From: Bacillus sp. MM2020_1
Lineage (GTDB): Bacteria > Bacillota > Bacilli > Bacillales > Cytobacillaceae
DNA: 43,518 bases
Assembly: GCA_011250595.1 (NCBI GenBank)
Contig: JAANMP010000039.1
Location: 1-43,518 of the forward strand
Direction of reading: 5' to 3'
A program made the position numbers and the translations under genes. Below the pieces are notes generated by a model. The model worked only from the letters and a program-made list of their open reading frames with translations. It was not told where the DNA came from and did no database searches. Positions 16,495-25,269 of the stretch are shown one piece after another (within the stretch, counting starts at the first letter, position 1; every line of letters begins with the position of its first letter).

Positions 16495-17448
16495 ATGTTT
16501 TTACCGGAAATCGCCAAGTTAGGGCACGTCGCACTCGTCACACCTGACCTTGAAAAATCATTATGGTTTTTCCGAGATGTGATTGGTTTGGAAGTTACCG
16601 AAGAAGTGGATGAAACCATTTATTTACGGGCGTGGGGTGATTTTGAACATCACTCTCTGTCACTAACAGCTGGAGAAAAAGGGTATGTCGACCATATTGG
16701 TTGGAGAACAAAGCGCCCTGAAGATGTCGAAGGTTTTGCTGAATTGCTTACTAAGGCTGGGACAGAAGTGAAATGGATTGAAGCAGGAACAGAGAGAGGG
16801 CAAGGGATGGCAATCCGCTTCCAACTGCCAAGCCAGCATACGTTTGAACTTTATTACGATGTTGAAAAGCCAGTAGTTGAGGAAGGCAGACGATCCGTTT
16901 TAAAAAATCAAACATATAAAGCATGGAATCGTGGTGTGTCTCCAAGAAGATTTGATCATGTCAATATTCATACATCGACGGATGCCTCGCTTACGTATAA
17001 GTTTCTAGAAAATCAATTAGGATTTAAAATGCGTGAATTCCTTAAAGATGATGAAAACCGGACGATTGCTGGCTGGATGAGTGTCACCCCATTGGTTCAT
17101 GATGTCGCCGTTCTTTCAAAGCCCCAGGCACCAACACCAGCAAGGCTGCACCATATTGCTTATTGGTCAGATAACATGCAGGATATTCTTCGGGCTGCTG
17201 ATATTCTCAAAGAGCAGGGAATCAATTTTATCGGACCAGGGAAGCATGGAATCTCTCAGGCTATGTATCTATATGTCATGGATCCTGGAAGTGGATGCCG
17301 TGTGGAATTATTTAGCGGTGGTTATTTAATATTTGAACCAGATTGGGAGCCAATCGAGTGGACGATGGAGGAAAGATCCGTAGGTAATACCTACTGGGGT
17401 GAATCCGTCCAGGATAAGCCAGAAAATAATATTACCATCGAAGCTTAG
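16495..17448 (+). CDS. Extradiol (catechol 2,3-) dioxygenase 3, VOC superfamily
   Basis: 317 residues, third member of the near-identical dioxygenase set. DHVNI, VHDVAV, LHHIAYW, KHGISQ and VELF supply the same triad and second-sphere residues as dioxygenase 1. ATG 16495 is chosen because GGAGG (16483-16487) lies 7 bases ahead; ATG 16480 is too close to that site, and the 16495 start makes the protein exactly as long as its paralogues. It is paired with monooxygenase 3. Confidence 0.9.
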   Translation: MFLPEIAKLGHVALVTPDLEKSLWFFRDVIGLEVTEEVDETIYLRAWGDFEHHSLSLTAGEKGYVDHIGWRTKRPEDVEGFAELLTKAGTEVKWIEAGTERGQGMAIRFQLPSQHTFELYYDVEKPVVEEGRRSVLKNQTYKAWNRGVSPRRFDHVNIHTSTDASLTYKFLENQLGFKMREFLKDDENRTIAGWMSVTPLVHDVAVLSKPQAPTPARLHHIAYWSDNMQDILRAADILKEQGINFIGPGKHGISQAMYLYVMDPGSGCRVELFSGGYLIFEPDWEPIEWTMEERSVGNTYWGESVQDKPENNITIEA

Positions 17449-17471
17449 GTTAATGATTAGGAGGGAACTGC

Positions 17472-18329
17472 ATGGAAACGATTTATTTGAACCCAGAAAA
17501 TCTAGCGGACTATCAGCATAAAGCAAAACAAAGTGTCATGGCCCTAGGATTTTTTGATGGTATTCATAATGGACACCGTGAAGTAATTAAAACAGCTTTT
17601 CAGAAAGCAAAAGAAAGGAATCTTTCACTATCTGTGATGAGTTTCTTTCCACATCCGAAAACTGTTTTATCCAATGGAAAGACACATGTTGACTATCTGA
17701 TGCCGCTTTCTGATAAGGAAAAAATATTCTGTGAACTGGGGGTCGACATATTTTATATCGTTGAATTCGATAGAGAATTTGCGTCACTTTCTCCAGAAAA
17801 GTTTGCAGCAAAGTATTTAGTTGATCTTGGTGTCGTCCATGCAGTTGCCGGCTTTGATTATACCTATGGTTTTCGTGGAGATGGAAATATGGACCGCTTA
17901 AAAAGTGATTCAGGCGGGATTCTCGAAGTGACGAAGGTAGAAAAAGTGGAATACCAGGGGGCGAAAATTAGTTCAACCTGCATTCGTGAAAAATTGGCAA
18001 GTGGAAATATTGAGGATCTGCCAGCATTTTTAGGACGTCTTTATGAAGTAGGATGTGAATGGAACGGTACTTCGTTAACTGTCAGGCCCCATTATACCTT
18101 GCCTGCTCCTGGAAAGTATGTAGTAACGGTAAGAGGAGCCAATCAATCACAAGTGCTAGAAATGATTGTGACAGAAGAAAAAGAATTGATTCCGGTAAGA
18201 TCTTTTTCAAAGTTAGCCTCCAAAAATAATGATGTTCTTTCGATCATTTGGCACGAACAAATCATCGGAAAAGTGAAAAATTCTTATCAAGAGAATGGAT
18301 GGATTCAAGGGGTTGTCCAAATTGGATAA
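17472..18329 (+). CDS. FAD synthetase (RibF-like, no evident riboflavin kinase domain)
   Basis: 285 residues. The N-terminal ~185 residues match the FMN adenylyltransferase domain of RibF/RibC: LGFFDGIHNGHREVI (nucleotidyltransferase HxGH-type motif), SFFPHPKTVL, GFDYTYGFRGDGN and ISSTCIREKLASGN. The last ~95 residues follow the order of a flavokinase but lack its conserved G-x-P-T-A-N core, so kinase activity is doubtful. It would make FAD from FMN and ATP in the cytoplasm. Its place between dioxygenase 3 and a run of FAD enzymes suggests cofactor supply dedicated to this pathway. GGAGGG precedes the ATG. No FMN riboswitch fits the 23-base gap ahead. Confidence 0.8.
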   Translation: METIYLNPENLADYQHKAKQSVMALGFFDGIHNGHREVIKTAFQKAKERNLSLSVMSFFPHPKTVLSNGKTHVDYLMPLSDKEKIFCELGVDIFYIVEFDREFASLSPEKFAAKYLVDLGVVHAVAGFDYTYGFRGDGNMDRLKSDSGGILEVTKVEKVEYQGAKISSTCIREKLASGNIEDLPAFLGRLYEVGCEWNGTSLTVRPHYTLPAPGKYVVTVRGANQSQVLEMIVTEEKELIPVRSFSKLASKNNDVLSIIWHEQIIGKVKNSYQENGWIQGVVQIG

Positions 18330-18376
18330 CCAGAAGTTTGAATAAAGATAATTTTAAAAAAGGGGGGCTATAAAAA

Positions 18377-19264
18377 GTGAATAAAACTCAAGAGTTCCAA
18401 AAACTAATGCACCAACCCAGTACATTTATCTTGCCCGGGGCTTACGATGCAATGTCTGCAAGATTAATAGAAGAAATCGGCTTTCAAGCGCTATACGCCA
18501 CTGGTGCCGGAATATCCAATGCTCAATTAGGGTGGGCTGATGTTGGGCTAACTTCCTTAAAAGAAGTGGTTGATATTGTCGCAAGGATGGCGGATGTGAC
18601 GACAATTCCGATTGTTGTGGATGCCGATACAGGCTTTGGTAATGCGATTAATGTAATCCGTACCGTACGAGAGTTTGAAAGAGCAGGTGTAGCTGCTATT
18701 CAAATGGAAGACCAGGTTTCACCTAAGAAATGCGGTCACTTCAATGGGAAGGATGTTATTTCCAAAGAAGAAATGATTGGTAAAATCAAAGCTGCCGTTG
18801 ACACAAGGAGAGATGAAAATCTCGCCATCATAGCCCGTACGGATGCATTAGCCGTAAATGGCATGGAAGATGCATTGGACAGGGCAAATGCTTACGCAGA
18901 AGCTGGGGCCGACATTATCTTTGTTGAAGCGCCAACCACAATAGAACAATTGAAACAAATTACCAGCTCGTTAAAAGGGATACCACAAGTTATAAACCTA
19001 GTAGAAGGCGGTAAAACCCCGCTTATTTCTTTGAAAGAGGCCGAAGAGATTGGTTTTAAAATCATGCTTTGTGCAAATACTGTCCTTCGCTCGGCAATCA
19101 AAGGAATCACAGAGTCGTTAAGAATATTAAAAGCCGAAGGCTCACACGAAAATATTCACGAGTTAATTTGTACGTGGGAAGAGCGGCAATCACTCTTTAA
19201 ACTCAATCAGATTAAAGAGTGGGAAAACAAGTATGCAGAGAATCAGCCATTAATAAAAAAGTAA
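18377..19264 (+). CDS. Isocitrate lyase/PEP mutase superfamily lyase (PrpB-like)
   Basis: 295 residues. FILPGAYDAMSARLIEEIGF, the ATGAGISN segment, VDADTGFGNAINVIRTVREF, the lyase signature KKCGHFNGK and IIARTDALAVNG give a clear family assignment. It is the size of 2-methylisocitrate lyase and 2,3-dimethylmalate lyase, which cleave substituted malates to pyruvate or succinate plus an aldehyde or acid. The conserved Cys of KKCGH supports a lyase rather than a phosphonomutase. A role in trimming a branched acid left after ring breakdown is plausible but unproven. It starts with GTG after AAAAGGGGGG. Confidence 0.82.
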   Translation: MNKTQEFQKLMHQPSTFILPGAYDAMSARLIEEIGFQALYATGAGISNAQLGWADVGLTSLKEVVDIVARMADVTTIPIVVDADTGFGNAINVIRTVREFERAGVAAIQMEDQVSPKKCGHFNGKDVISKEEMIGKIKAAVDTRRDENLAIIARTDALAVNGMEDALDRANAYAEAGADIIFVEAPTTIEQLKQITSSLKGIPQVINLVEGGKTPLISLKEAEEIGFKIMLCANTVLRSAIKGITESLRILKAEGSHENIHELICTWEERQSLFKLNQIKEWENKYAENQPLIKK

Positions 19265-19309
19265 ATTTACTTTTTTAATAAATTAGGAAATTAAAAGGAG
19301 GACTTAGTT

Positions 19310-20731
19310 GTGGGGAGAGAAGTAGATTACGACATCGTCGTTATAGGATGTGGAGTGGCAGGGACCTCAGCCGCATTGTCTGCTGCTGAAACGGCTAAAA
19401 AGGAAAATAAGAATCTTAAAATAGCGATTCTAGAAAGAGCTGATTATGACCATAGAGGTGGAAATTCCCGTTGGACGGCCTCCTATATGCGTATGAAAAA
19501 TCTCGATGAAGTAGCCGATAACTTTGTGGAAGATATGATGGCTTTTTCAGACAATTATTCCGATCGGGAGTACATAGAAACTCTCGCCAAGGATGCAGGC
19601 AGCACACTTCGCTGGGTGCAGGAAAAAGGGGTTGATTTTGACTACTTGCCAACGATGTTTTTAACTGCATCAAGACCTCGTTTGCTTCCAGTAGGCGGCG
19701 GTCGTGCCATCGTTGACACCCTATCCCGCCGTGCCGGAGGACTTGGCGTAGAGATTATATACGAGGCAACTGCTTGGAAATTACTTCTTGATGACGAGGG
19801 TGCCGTCAATGGACTGATGGTGCGCGTGAAGGGCGGTACATCTCTTCAATTAAAAGTAGGAGCTATCGTGTTAGCGTCAGGTGGATTCCAGGGAAATCAG
19901 GAGATGATGGCCCAATATGTTGGCAGAGATGCTCATAAGGTCCGAACAGTAGCTGAAGGTGGTTTGTTTAACAAAGGTGAAGGAATTCGGATGGCCATGG
20001 AGCTAGGGGCAAAAACGGCTGGTCAGTTCGACTCTTTTCATGCTGAACCGGTGGACCCGAGAAGCAAGCGCGAAGAAGCTGCTGTTATGACATATCCTTA
20101 CTTTATTCTAGTCGATCAGAATGGAAACCGTTTCGTTGATGAGGGAAAAACAACAGTCGATGAGCAATACGAAGAAGTGGCACGAACGATATTCCACGAC
20201 CTTCCTGGTCACATTGCCTATATGATTGGCGATCAAAAAATGTATGATATTCCAAACTATGAACGGGCAGTGGAAACCGATAAACCGGCCATTGTTGCTG
20301 ATACGATTGAAGAGTTGGCGGAAAAGATTGGCGTGCCAGTCGGCCAATTAACGTCTACAGTTGAATCTTTTAACGCAGCTGTTCAACCGGGTGAATTTCT
20401 TTGGGATAAAAAAGACGGTAAACAGACGCTTGGAATTTTGCCGCCAAAGTCTAATTGGGCAATCCCGATTGATAAGGCACCATTTATCGCCTATCCAATT
20501 ATCTGCTCTAATGTTTTTACTAATGGCGGTTTAGCTACCGATACGGATGGGCGTGTCTTATCTCAAGATCATGATCCAATTCCAGGTTTATATGCAGTCG
20601 GTGAAACAGCTGGTCTTTATTACGGCAAATATCCAGGAGGGACATCTGTGCTAAGGGGTCTTGTGTTTGGCCGTCGTGCCGGTGATCATGCTGTTGCATA
20701 CGTAACTGATTCAAAGAAACTAGAGGTTTAA
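19310..20731 (+). CDS. FAD-dependent dehydrogenase 2 (TcuA-like)
   Basis: 473 residues. DYDIVVIGCGVAGTSAALSA binds the ADP part of FAD, GGNSRWTASYMRM closely resembles the GGNSRHTRN segment of tricarballylate dehydrogenase, and GLYAVGETAGLYYGKYPGG sits near the C-terminus with PGGTSVLRGLVFGRRAG. No signal peptide or iron-sulfur motif is seen, so it should be a soluble cytoplasmic dehydrogenase. GTG 19310 follows AAAAGGAGGAC. It lies between the PrpB-like lyase and the SDR, a setting that hints at oxidation of a carboxylic or keto acid or of an alicyclic ketone. Confidence 0.82.
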   Translation: MGREVDYDIVVIGCGVAGTSAALSAAETAKKENKNLKIAILERADYDHRGGNSRWTASYMRMKNLDEVADNFVEDMMAFSDNYSDREYIETLAKDAGSTLRWVQEKGVDFDYLPTMFLTASRPRLLPVGGGRAIVDTLSRRAGGLGVEIIYEATAWKLLLDDEGAVNGLMVRVKGGTSLQLKVGAIVLASGGFQGNQEMMAQYVGRDAHKVRTVAEGGLFNKGEGIRMAMELGAKTAGQFDSFHAEPVDPRSKREEAAVMTYPYFILVDQNGNRFVDEGKTTVDEQYEEVARTIFHDLPGHIAYMIGDQKMYDIPNYERAVETDKPAIVADTIEELAEKIGVPVGQLTSTVESFNAAVQPGEFLWDKKDGKQTLGILPPKSNWAIPIDKAPFIAYPIICSNVFTNGGLATDTDGRVLSQDHDPIPGLYAVGETAGLYYGKYPGGTSVLRGLVFGRRAGDHAVAYVTDSKKLEV

Positions 20732-20765
20732 GTAGTTTGGTTTAATTGAGAAAGGGTGAGGTATT

Positions 20766-21488
20766 TTGGAATTAAAGGACAAGGTAGCCATAGTAACAGG
20801 AGGAGGAAGAGGAATCGGCAGAGAAACCTGTATTCTCCTCGCGAAACACGGTGCTAAAGTGGCTGTTTTTTCCAACAATGAATCTGAAAGCAAAGAAACT
20901 GCTTCCTATATTTCTGAGGTGGTGGGGGGCGAAGCAATTGCCCTGAACGGGGATGTTCGTTTAGAAGAGGATATAAACCAAGCAGTCCAGACAACAGAAC
21001 AAAGTTTGGGTTCGATTGATATATTAATCAATAATGCCGGTGTCATGCTTCTTAAGCCGTTTCATGAAATGACGGTTGAAGAATGGGACTTTGTACAAGA
21101 TATAAATATTCGTGGAGTATATTTATGTTCTCGGGCAGTTGTACCGCAAATGATCGAGAAAGGACACGGTGTGATCATCAATCTATCATCGATTTGGGGA
21201 ACAAAAGGCGGTCCAGACAGAAGTGCTTACATTGCTTCTAAATATGCATGTCTCGGATTTTCCAAAGCGCTTGGTGAAGAGTTGAAGCCATACAAGATTA
21301 GAGTGAATGCGGTTTGTCCAGGCCCTGTTAATACAAAGATGATGGACGACTTTGATGTGAATAAAGACAATTGGTTGCATCCACTTGACCTTGCTAATGT
21401 CATCGTCGATCTTTGTTTACCAAAGAGTGCAGCCATAACTGCCACCGCTATCGAAGCATTTGGTTACGGGCGACCAGTAAATTTATAA
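20766..21488 (+). CDS. Short-chain dehydrogenase/reductase (SDR)
   Basis: 240 residues, classical SDR. Cofactor motif TGGGRGIG (12-19), INNAGVM, catalytic Ser in INLSSIWG and the YIASK catalytic Tyr-Lys pair are all present, followed by VNAVCPGPVNTKM. It would oxidise or reduce a hydroxyl/keto group with NAD(P). It starts with TTG after AAAGGGTGAGG. It lies between two flavoprotein dehydrogenases, suggesting that the substrate passes through a ketone before or after desaturation. Confidence 0.85.
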   Translation: MELKDKVAIVTGGGRGIGRETCILLAKHGAKVAVFSNNESESKETASYISEVVGGEAIALNGDVRLEEDINQAVQTTEQSLGSIDILINNAGVMLLKPFHEMTVEEWDFVQDINIRGVYLCSRAVVPQMIEKGHGVIINLSSIWGTKGGPDRSAYIASKYACLGFSKALGEELKPYKIRVNAVCPGPVNTKMMDDFDVNKDNWLHPLDLANVIVDLCLPKSAAITATAIEAFGYGRPVNL

Positions 21489-21519
21489 AAAGTTTTAAAA
21501 GTTGAGAGGGGAAATCATA

Positions 21520-21957
21520 ATGGAAAAATTAATTCCAGCAATTGAATCAAAAAATATCAGTCTAGCACTTGCTAATAAAATGCTTGAGGCAGCACTTGTA
21601 AAGGGAAAAGAACTAGGTATGCCGTTTAGTATCTCAATCGTTGATCGCGTCGGGAACCTAAAAGCCTTTGCTGCCATGGACGGTGCACCAGTATTAAGCT
21701 TGGAGATAGCACAAAATAAAGCCTTTTCTGCTGCGACTTATAATAGAGCAACACACGAATGGTACGACAGATTGAAGGATGACCCACCATTGTTGCATGG
21801 AATTGTTCACACACCAAGGCTCATTATTTTTGGCGGTGGGTATCCAATTAAAATCAATAACGAACTGATTGGCGGCGTTGGGGTTAGTGGCGGCCATTAT
21901 ACTCACGATATGCAGGTATGCCAGGCAGCATTAGAAGTGCTAAATAACCTACAGTAA
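21520..21957 (+). CDS. GlcG/HbpS family (DUF336) protein
   Basis: 145 residues. The DUF336 pattern is seen: LANKMLEAALVKGKELGMPFSISIVD, FAAMDGAPVLSLEIAQNKAFSA and GGYPIKINNELIGGVGVSGG. Members occur next to oxidation pathways such as glycolate oxidase; HbpS binds heme and some related proteins act as small enzymes or chaperones. There is no signal peptide, so it is cytoplasmic. ATG 21520 follows GAGAGGGG; a TTG at 21502 lies upstream of the site and is rejected. The next gene's ribosome site overlaps its stop. Its role here is unknown. Confidence 0.75.
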   Translation: MEKLIPAIESKNISLALANKMLEAALVKGKELGMPFSISIVDRVGNLKAFAAMDGAPVLSLEIAQNKAFSAATYNRATHEWYDRLKDDPPLLHGIVHTPRLIIFGGGYPIKINNELIGGVGVSGGHYTHDMQVCQAALEVLNNLQ

Positions 21958-21971
21958 GAGGGTGTTGACGG

Positions 21972-23348
21972 ATGGAAACATATGATTTGATTATTTTAGG
22001 CGGCGGTCTAGCAGGTATGTGTGCTGCAGTTGAGGCAGGTGAAGCGGGTGCACACGTCCTGCTCCTTGAGAAACAGGATGAACTTGGCGGCAGTACGGTC
22101 CTTAGTTCAGGGTATATGGCCTTTGCCGGAACAGATATGCAAGAGCAGGCTGGCATCATCGATTCGACTGAGTCCTTATTGGAGGATATGATTGAGGTAG
22201 GCGGCGGGGTGAATGACCAGGATCTTGTTGAAGCTTATGGGCAGCAGCAATTAGCGACCTATACCTGGCTTATTGAGCGTGGTGTTGAGTTCCGCTCACT
22301 CGAAGCTGTGAGCGGGCACAGTGTTCCCCGCGGACATATTATTGACCCACATCAAGCGATTCAAATACTTAACCAAAGGGTTAAGCAGCTATCAAACGTG
22401 ACCATTCGTTTGAATGCTCCGGCTCGACGACTTTTGAAAAACGACGACGGACGGATTGATCGTGTTTTATATGAGGTTGACGGGGAGGCACAATCAGCGC
22501 AGGCTTCAAAAGGGGTAATCATTGCTGCAGGCGGGTTCGCAAAAAGCGAGGAGCTATTAGGGCAGTTTGCTCCACAATTAAAGGGAGCGCTAAGAATTGG
22601 CGGTCGTGGCAATCATGGGGACGGCATACGAATGGCCAGTGAACACGGGGCCTGGTTAAAGGATTTACCTTACCTAAATGGGACATACGGATTTCATCCC
22701 ACCGCTGCCGGACCAGTAAAGTCTCAAGGGTTAGCCTTTTACAAGGGAGCGATCATGGTCAACGAACTTGGGAAACGGTTTGTTAACGAGTCAATCTCTT
22801 ACAAATTATTAGGAAAAGCCGCTTTCGAGCAGCCTGACCAAGTGAGTTTTCAGGTTTGGGACCAAACTGTGATGGACAAAAGCGTTCACGATGATCCTCT
22901 CTATGATTTGGAAATATTAAAGCGACGCAGACTTCTATATCAAGCAGACACGTTGGAGGACTTGGCTGACTGTATTGATGTACCGCTTGAGGTTTTAGAA
23001 GAAACGATTTCCAGGTACAATCAAGGGGTTGCGGACGGAGAAGATCCTGACTTCGGCAGGAAGTCATTAACACATAACTATGGAAAACCAACACCAATTG
23101 AGAAGGCACCATTCTATGCATTTGAGTCGACAGTCGCAATGCTAGCAACCTATGCAGGGGTGTCGGTGAACACCAAAGCACAGGTGGTGAATCCATATGG
23201 TGAGCCTATCCTAGGGTTGTTTGCAGCGGGAGAGGTAACTGGTGGATTCCACGGGGCAGGGTATATGACGGGAAGTTCATTAGGTAAATGTGCAGTGTTT
23301 GGACGGATTGCGGTCCAAGAGGCATTAAAAGAGATAATAGTAAAATAG
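21972..23348 (+). CDS. FAD-dependent dehydrogenase 3 (fumarate reductase/ketosteroid dehydrogenase-like)
   Basis: 458 residues. YDLIILGGGLAGMCAAVEAG and then ELGGSTVLSSGYMAFAG form the FAD site; GGFAKSEELLGQFAPQ and GLFAAGEVTGGFHGAGYMTG are mid and C-terminal family motifs. It diverges from the TcuA-like pair (GGST rather than GGNS) and looks more like soluble fumarate reductase or 3-oxosteroid dehydrogenase subfamilies, so it probably acts on a different intermediate. The ribosome site AAGAGGGTG overlaps the stop of the GlcG gene, showing co-transcription. A 21-bp repeat array follows. Confidence 0.8.
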   Translation: METYDLIILGGGLAGMCAAVEAGEAGAHVLLLEKQDELGGSTVLSSGYMAFAGTDMQEQAGIIDSTESLLEDMIEVGGGVNDQDLVEAYGQQQLATYTWLIERGVEFRSLEAVSGHSVPRGHIIDPHQAIQILNQRVKQLSNVTIRLNAPARRLLKNDDGRIDRVLYEVDGEAQSAQASKGVIIAAGGFAKSEELLGQFAPQLKGALRIGGRGNHGDGIRMASEHGAWLKDLPYLNGTYGFHPTAAGPVKSQGLAFYKGAIMVNELGKRFVNESISYKLLGKAAFEQPDQVSFQVWDQTVMDKSVHDDPLYDLEILKRRRLLYQADTLEDLADCIDVPLEVLEETISRYNQGVADGEDPDFGRKSLTHNYGKPTPIEKAPFYAFESTVAMLATYAGVSVNTKAQVVNPYGEPILGLFAAGEVTGGFHGAGYMTGSSLGKCAVFGRIAVQEALKEIIVK

Positions 23349-23402
23349 TCGAATTGCACGGGTGTGAAAAGGCCCAGCTTAGGATTCGCTTGCAGAATGG
23401 GT

Positions 23403-23465
23403 GAATGCGCTCATAAAACTAAAGAATTCGCCCATAAAACTGAAGAATCGGCTCATAAGCCAATT
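23403..23465 (-). repeat. Three 21-bp intergenic repeats
   Basis: Three consecutive units start GAATGCGCTCATAAAACT, GAATTCGCCCATAAAACT and GAATCGGCTCATAAGCC, each 21 bases. Read on the minus strand they give the TTTATGAGCGAATTC-type unit also found in the array at 41757. They sit in the 226-base gap between dehydrogenase 3 and the racemase-like gene and contain no clear terminator. Confidence 0.7.
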
Positions 23466-23574
23466 AAATTTCACCACTGAACGGGGAATTTCCGAAAAAA
23501 TAAGCATGCATAGCCTATTAATATACAAAACTAATAATTTTTTCAAAAATAGCACCAAAAAGGAGGTCTTTTCT

Positions 23575-24429
23575 ATGAAAATCTGGCATCAGAGCCTAAC
23601 CACGATTGACCGGGTTCCCCAATACCGGGATGCTATCGTGAACCACTTGCGAAAAATCGCACGCCCGGACGTAGAAATCGTTTTACATGGGATGTCTGAA
23701 GAAACATATCCTACACATTACCCTGGGCATTTTATCACCCACTCGTACCTGCAGAACCTGCATCGTGAGCAGTTCGTTCGCGCTGCACTCATGGCTGAAG
23801 CTGCAGGATACGATGCAATGTTTATCGGAACCATTCCAGATGTGGGGCTTCTTGAGGCCCGCACGCTCGTGGATATCCCTGTGGTTGGTTATGGGCAGGC
23901 CTCTTTCCATATGGCATCTATGCTCGGGGACCGTATCGGAGTCGTCAACTTTTTAACCCCATTGGCCGATGAACTTAGACAAAACGCTGCACGGTATGGT
24001 CTCGGTGAAAAACTAGGACCAATTGTTCAGCTCGAGTCAGGCTTTGAGGATGTGCTCGCAGGCTTCAATAATCCAGAACCTGTGATTGAAGCTTTTAAAA
24101 GAGCTGCAGAGTCGGCCATTTCCCAAGGAGCCGATGTAATTGTCCCAGGCGAGGGACCGATGAACGTTTTCCTTGCAACCTTCGGGATTTCTAGGATTGG
24201 TGATGTACCCGTCGTTGACTCTTTTGGCGCTGGAATCAAGATGTGCGAATCATTAGCGGACCTAAAGAGAATATCCGGAGTTTATATGACGCGGCGCGGC
24301 TACTATAATTCAAAACCACCTGCCGAAGCAGTTGCAAGATTACGAGAAATGTATGGATTAGACCCATACCCTAATCCTAATAACCAACGAGGATTAGCAG
24401 TAAGGGCCGGAGTAGAAGTAAAAGGTTAA
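23575..24429 (+). CDS. Asp/Glu/hydantoin racemase-fold protein lacking both catalytic cysteines
   Basis: 284 residues. The pattern AGYDAMFIGTIPDVGLLEAR matches the family region where one catalytic Cys normally sits, but the position is Thr86. In DVIVPGEGPMN the second Cys position is Glu193. The only Cys in the first 240 residues is Cys224, outside both motifs. A two-cysteine racemase or maleate isomerase mechanism is therefore unlikely. It might act as a decarboxylase, lyase or hydrolase on a ring-cleavage acid. ATG 23575 is chosen because AGGAGGT lies 7 bases ahead; the open frame upstream to 23401 is just repeat DNA. It is followed by the ETF genes. Confidence 0.75.
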   Translation: MKIWHQSLTTIDRVPQYRDAIVNHLRKIARPDVEIVLHGMSEETYPTHYPGHFITHSYLQNLHREQFVRAALMAEAAGYDAMFIGTIPDVGLLEARTLVDIPVVGYGQASFHMASMLGDRIGVVNFLTPLADELRQNAARYGLGEKLGPIVQLESGFEDVLAGFNNPEPVIEAFKRAAESAISQGADVIVPGEGPMNVFLATFGISRIGDVPVVDSFGAGIKMCESLADLKRISGVYMTRRGYYNSKPPAEAVARLREMYGLDPYPNPNNQRGLAVRAGVEVKG

Positions 24430-24459
24430 AAAAATAAACAAAAAAGGGGTGAACACGAG

Positions 24460-25254
24460 ATGCATATCGTCGTATGCCTAAAGCATGTTCTGGATCCGGA
24501 AATTACTCCGAGATATTTTCAAATTGATCCAGAGACCAATCGTCCGGAAAATGGAGATTCTGATATGGTTCTGGATTCCTTTGCCGAGAATGCGCTTGAA
24601 CTGGCAATTCAACTTCGGGATAAAACACAGGGAGCTACGGTGACTGCCATCTGCCTAGGAGACGAATCCTCGGAGGAGGTGCTGCGCCGAGCCTTTGCAT
24701 TCACGGCTAATGCAGCCGTAAGAGTTTGGGATGAAGAGTGGGAAAATCTCGACGGTCAGGCCGTTGGACACATCCTTGCGCAAACAATCAAAACCCTTGG
24801 TGGTGCAGAGCTTGTGCTGACTGGATATCAAGCAAGTGACATTGAAGAGGGACTTGTTGGACCAGTCATGGCTGAAGAACTTGGGATTCCTTGTGTGACG
24901 CTTGTCTCCGAACTTGAACTGGATGAAGAAAGTGTAAAGTCTACCTGCGAAGCAGAAGGTGGTTATACTGTGATGAGCGTTCCGTTTCCAGCTGTTTTTA
25001 CAATTATCAGTTCTGAGACAAATGTCCCACGCCTCCCTAAGGTTAAAGATATTCGACTAGCAAGGAGCAAGCCTATCACTCGATTTGAATCAGATGATAT
25101 TGATTTAGATCCTGTGCGTTGTCAGCCTGGGGTTAAATTGGAGCGGGCCTATGTCCTAAACAGAGATGTCAATTGCGAGATCCTTTCTGGCAGCGATGGC
25201 TCGGAGCTCGCGGCTGAATTGACTGACAAGCTCTTAGCTCTCAAGATTGTATAG
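24460..25254 (+). CDS. etfB: Electron transfer flavoprotein beta subunit
   Basis: 264 residues, normal for the family. It begins MHIVVCLKHVLDPE and contains DSFAENALELAIQLRD, a TGYQASDIEEGLVGPVMAEE segment that binds AMP/adenine nucleotide, and EGGYTVMSVPFPAVFTI. With EtfA it forms a soluble one-electron carrier taking electrons from flavin dehydrogenases. It differs from a housekeeping fatty acid ETF by being encoded in the catabolic unit, next to flavoprotein dehydrogenases and with no acyl-CoA dehydrogenase of the beta-oxidation type nearby. AAAAGGGGTG precedes the ATG. Confidence 0.9.
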   Translation: MHIVVCLKHVLDPEITPRYFQIDPETNRPENGDSDMVLDSFAENALELAIQLRDKTQGATVTAICLGDESSEEVLRRAFAFTANAAVRVWDEEWENLDGQAVGHILAQTIKTLGGAELVLTGYQASDIEEGLVGPVMAEELGIPCVTLVSELELDEESVKSTCEAEGGYTVMSVPFPAVFTIISSETNVPRLPKVKDIRLARSKPITRFESDDIDLDPVRCQPGVKLERAYVLNRDVNCEILSGSDGSELAAELTDKLLALKIV

Positions 25255-25269
25255 GAGGTCGCAGAAACT

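Noticed and set aside
17449..17471. FMN riboswitch ahead of the FAD synthetase gene
   Set aside because: Only 23 bases separate it from dioxygenase 3, too short for an RFN element.
23401..23574. N-terminal extension of the racemase-like protein
   Set aside because: The open frame there is made of the 21-bp repeats, and a perfect AGGAGGT site precedes ATG 23575.
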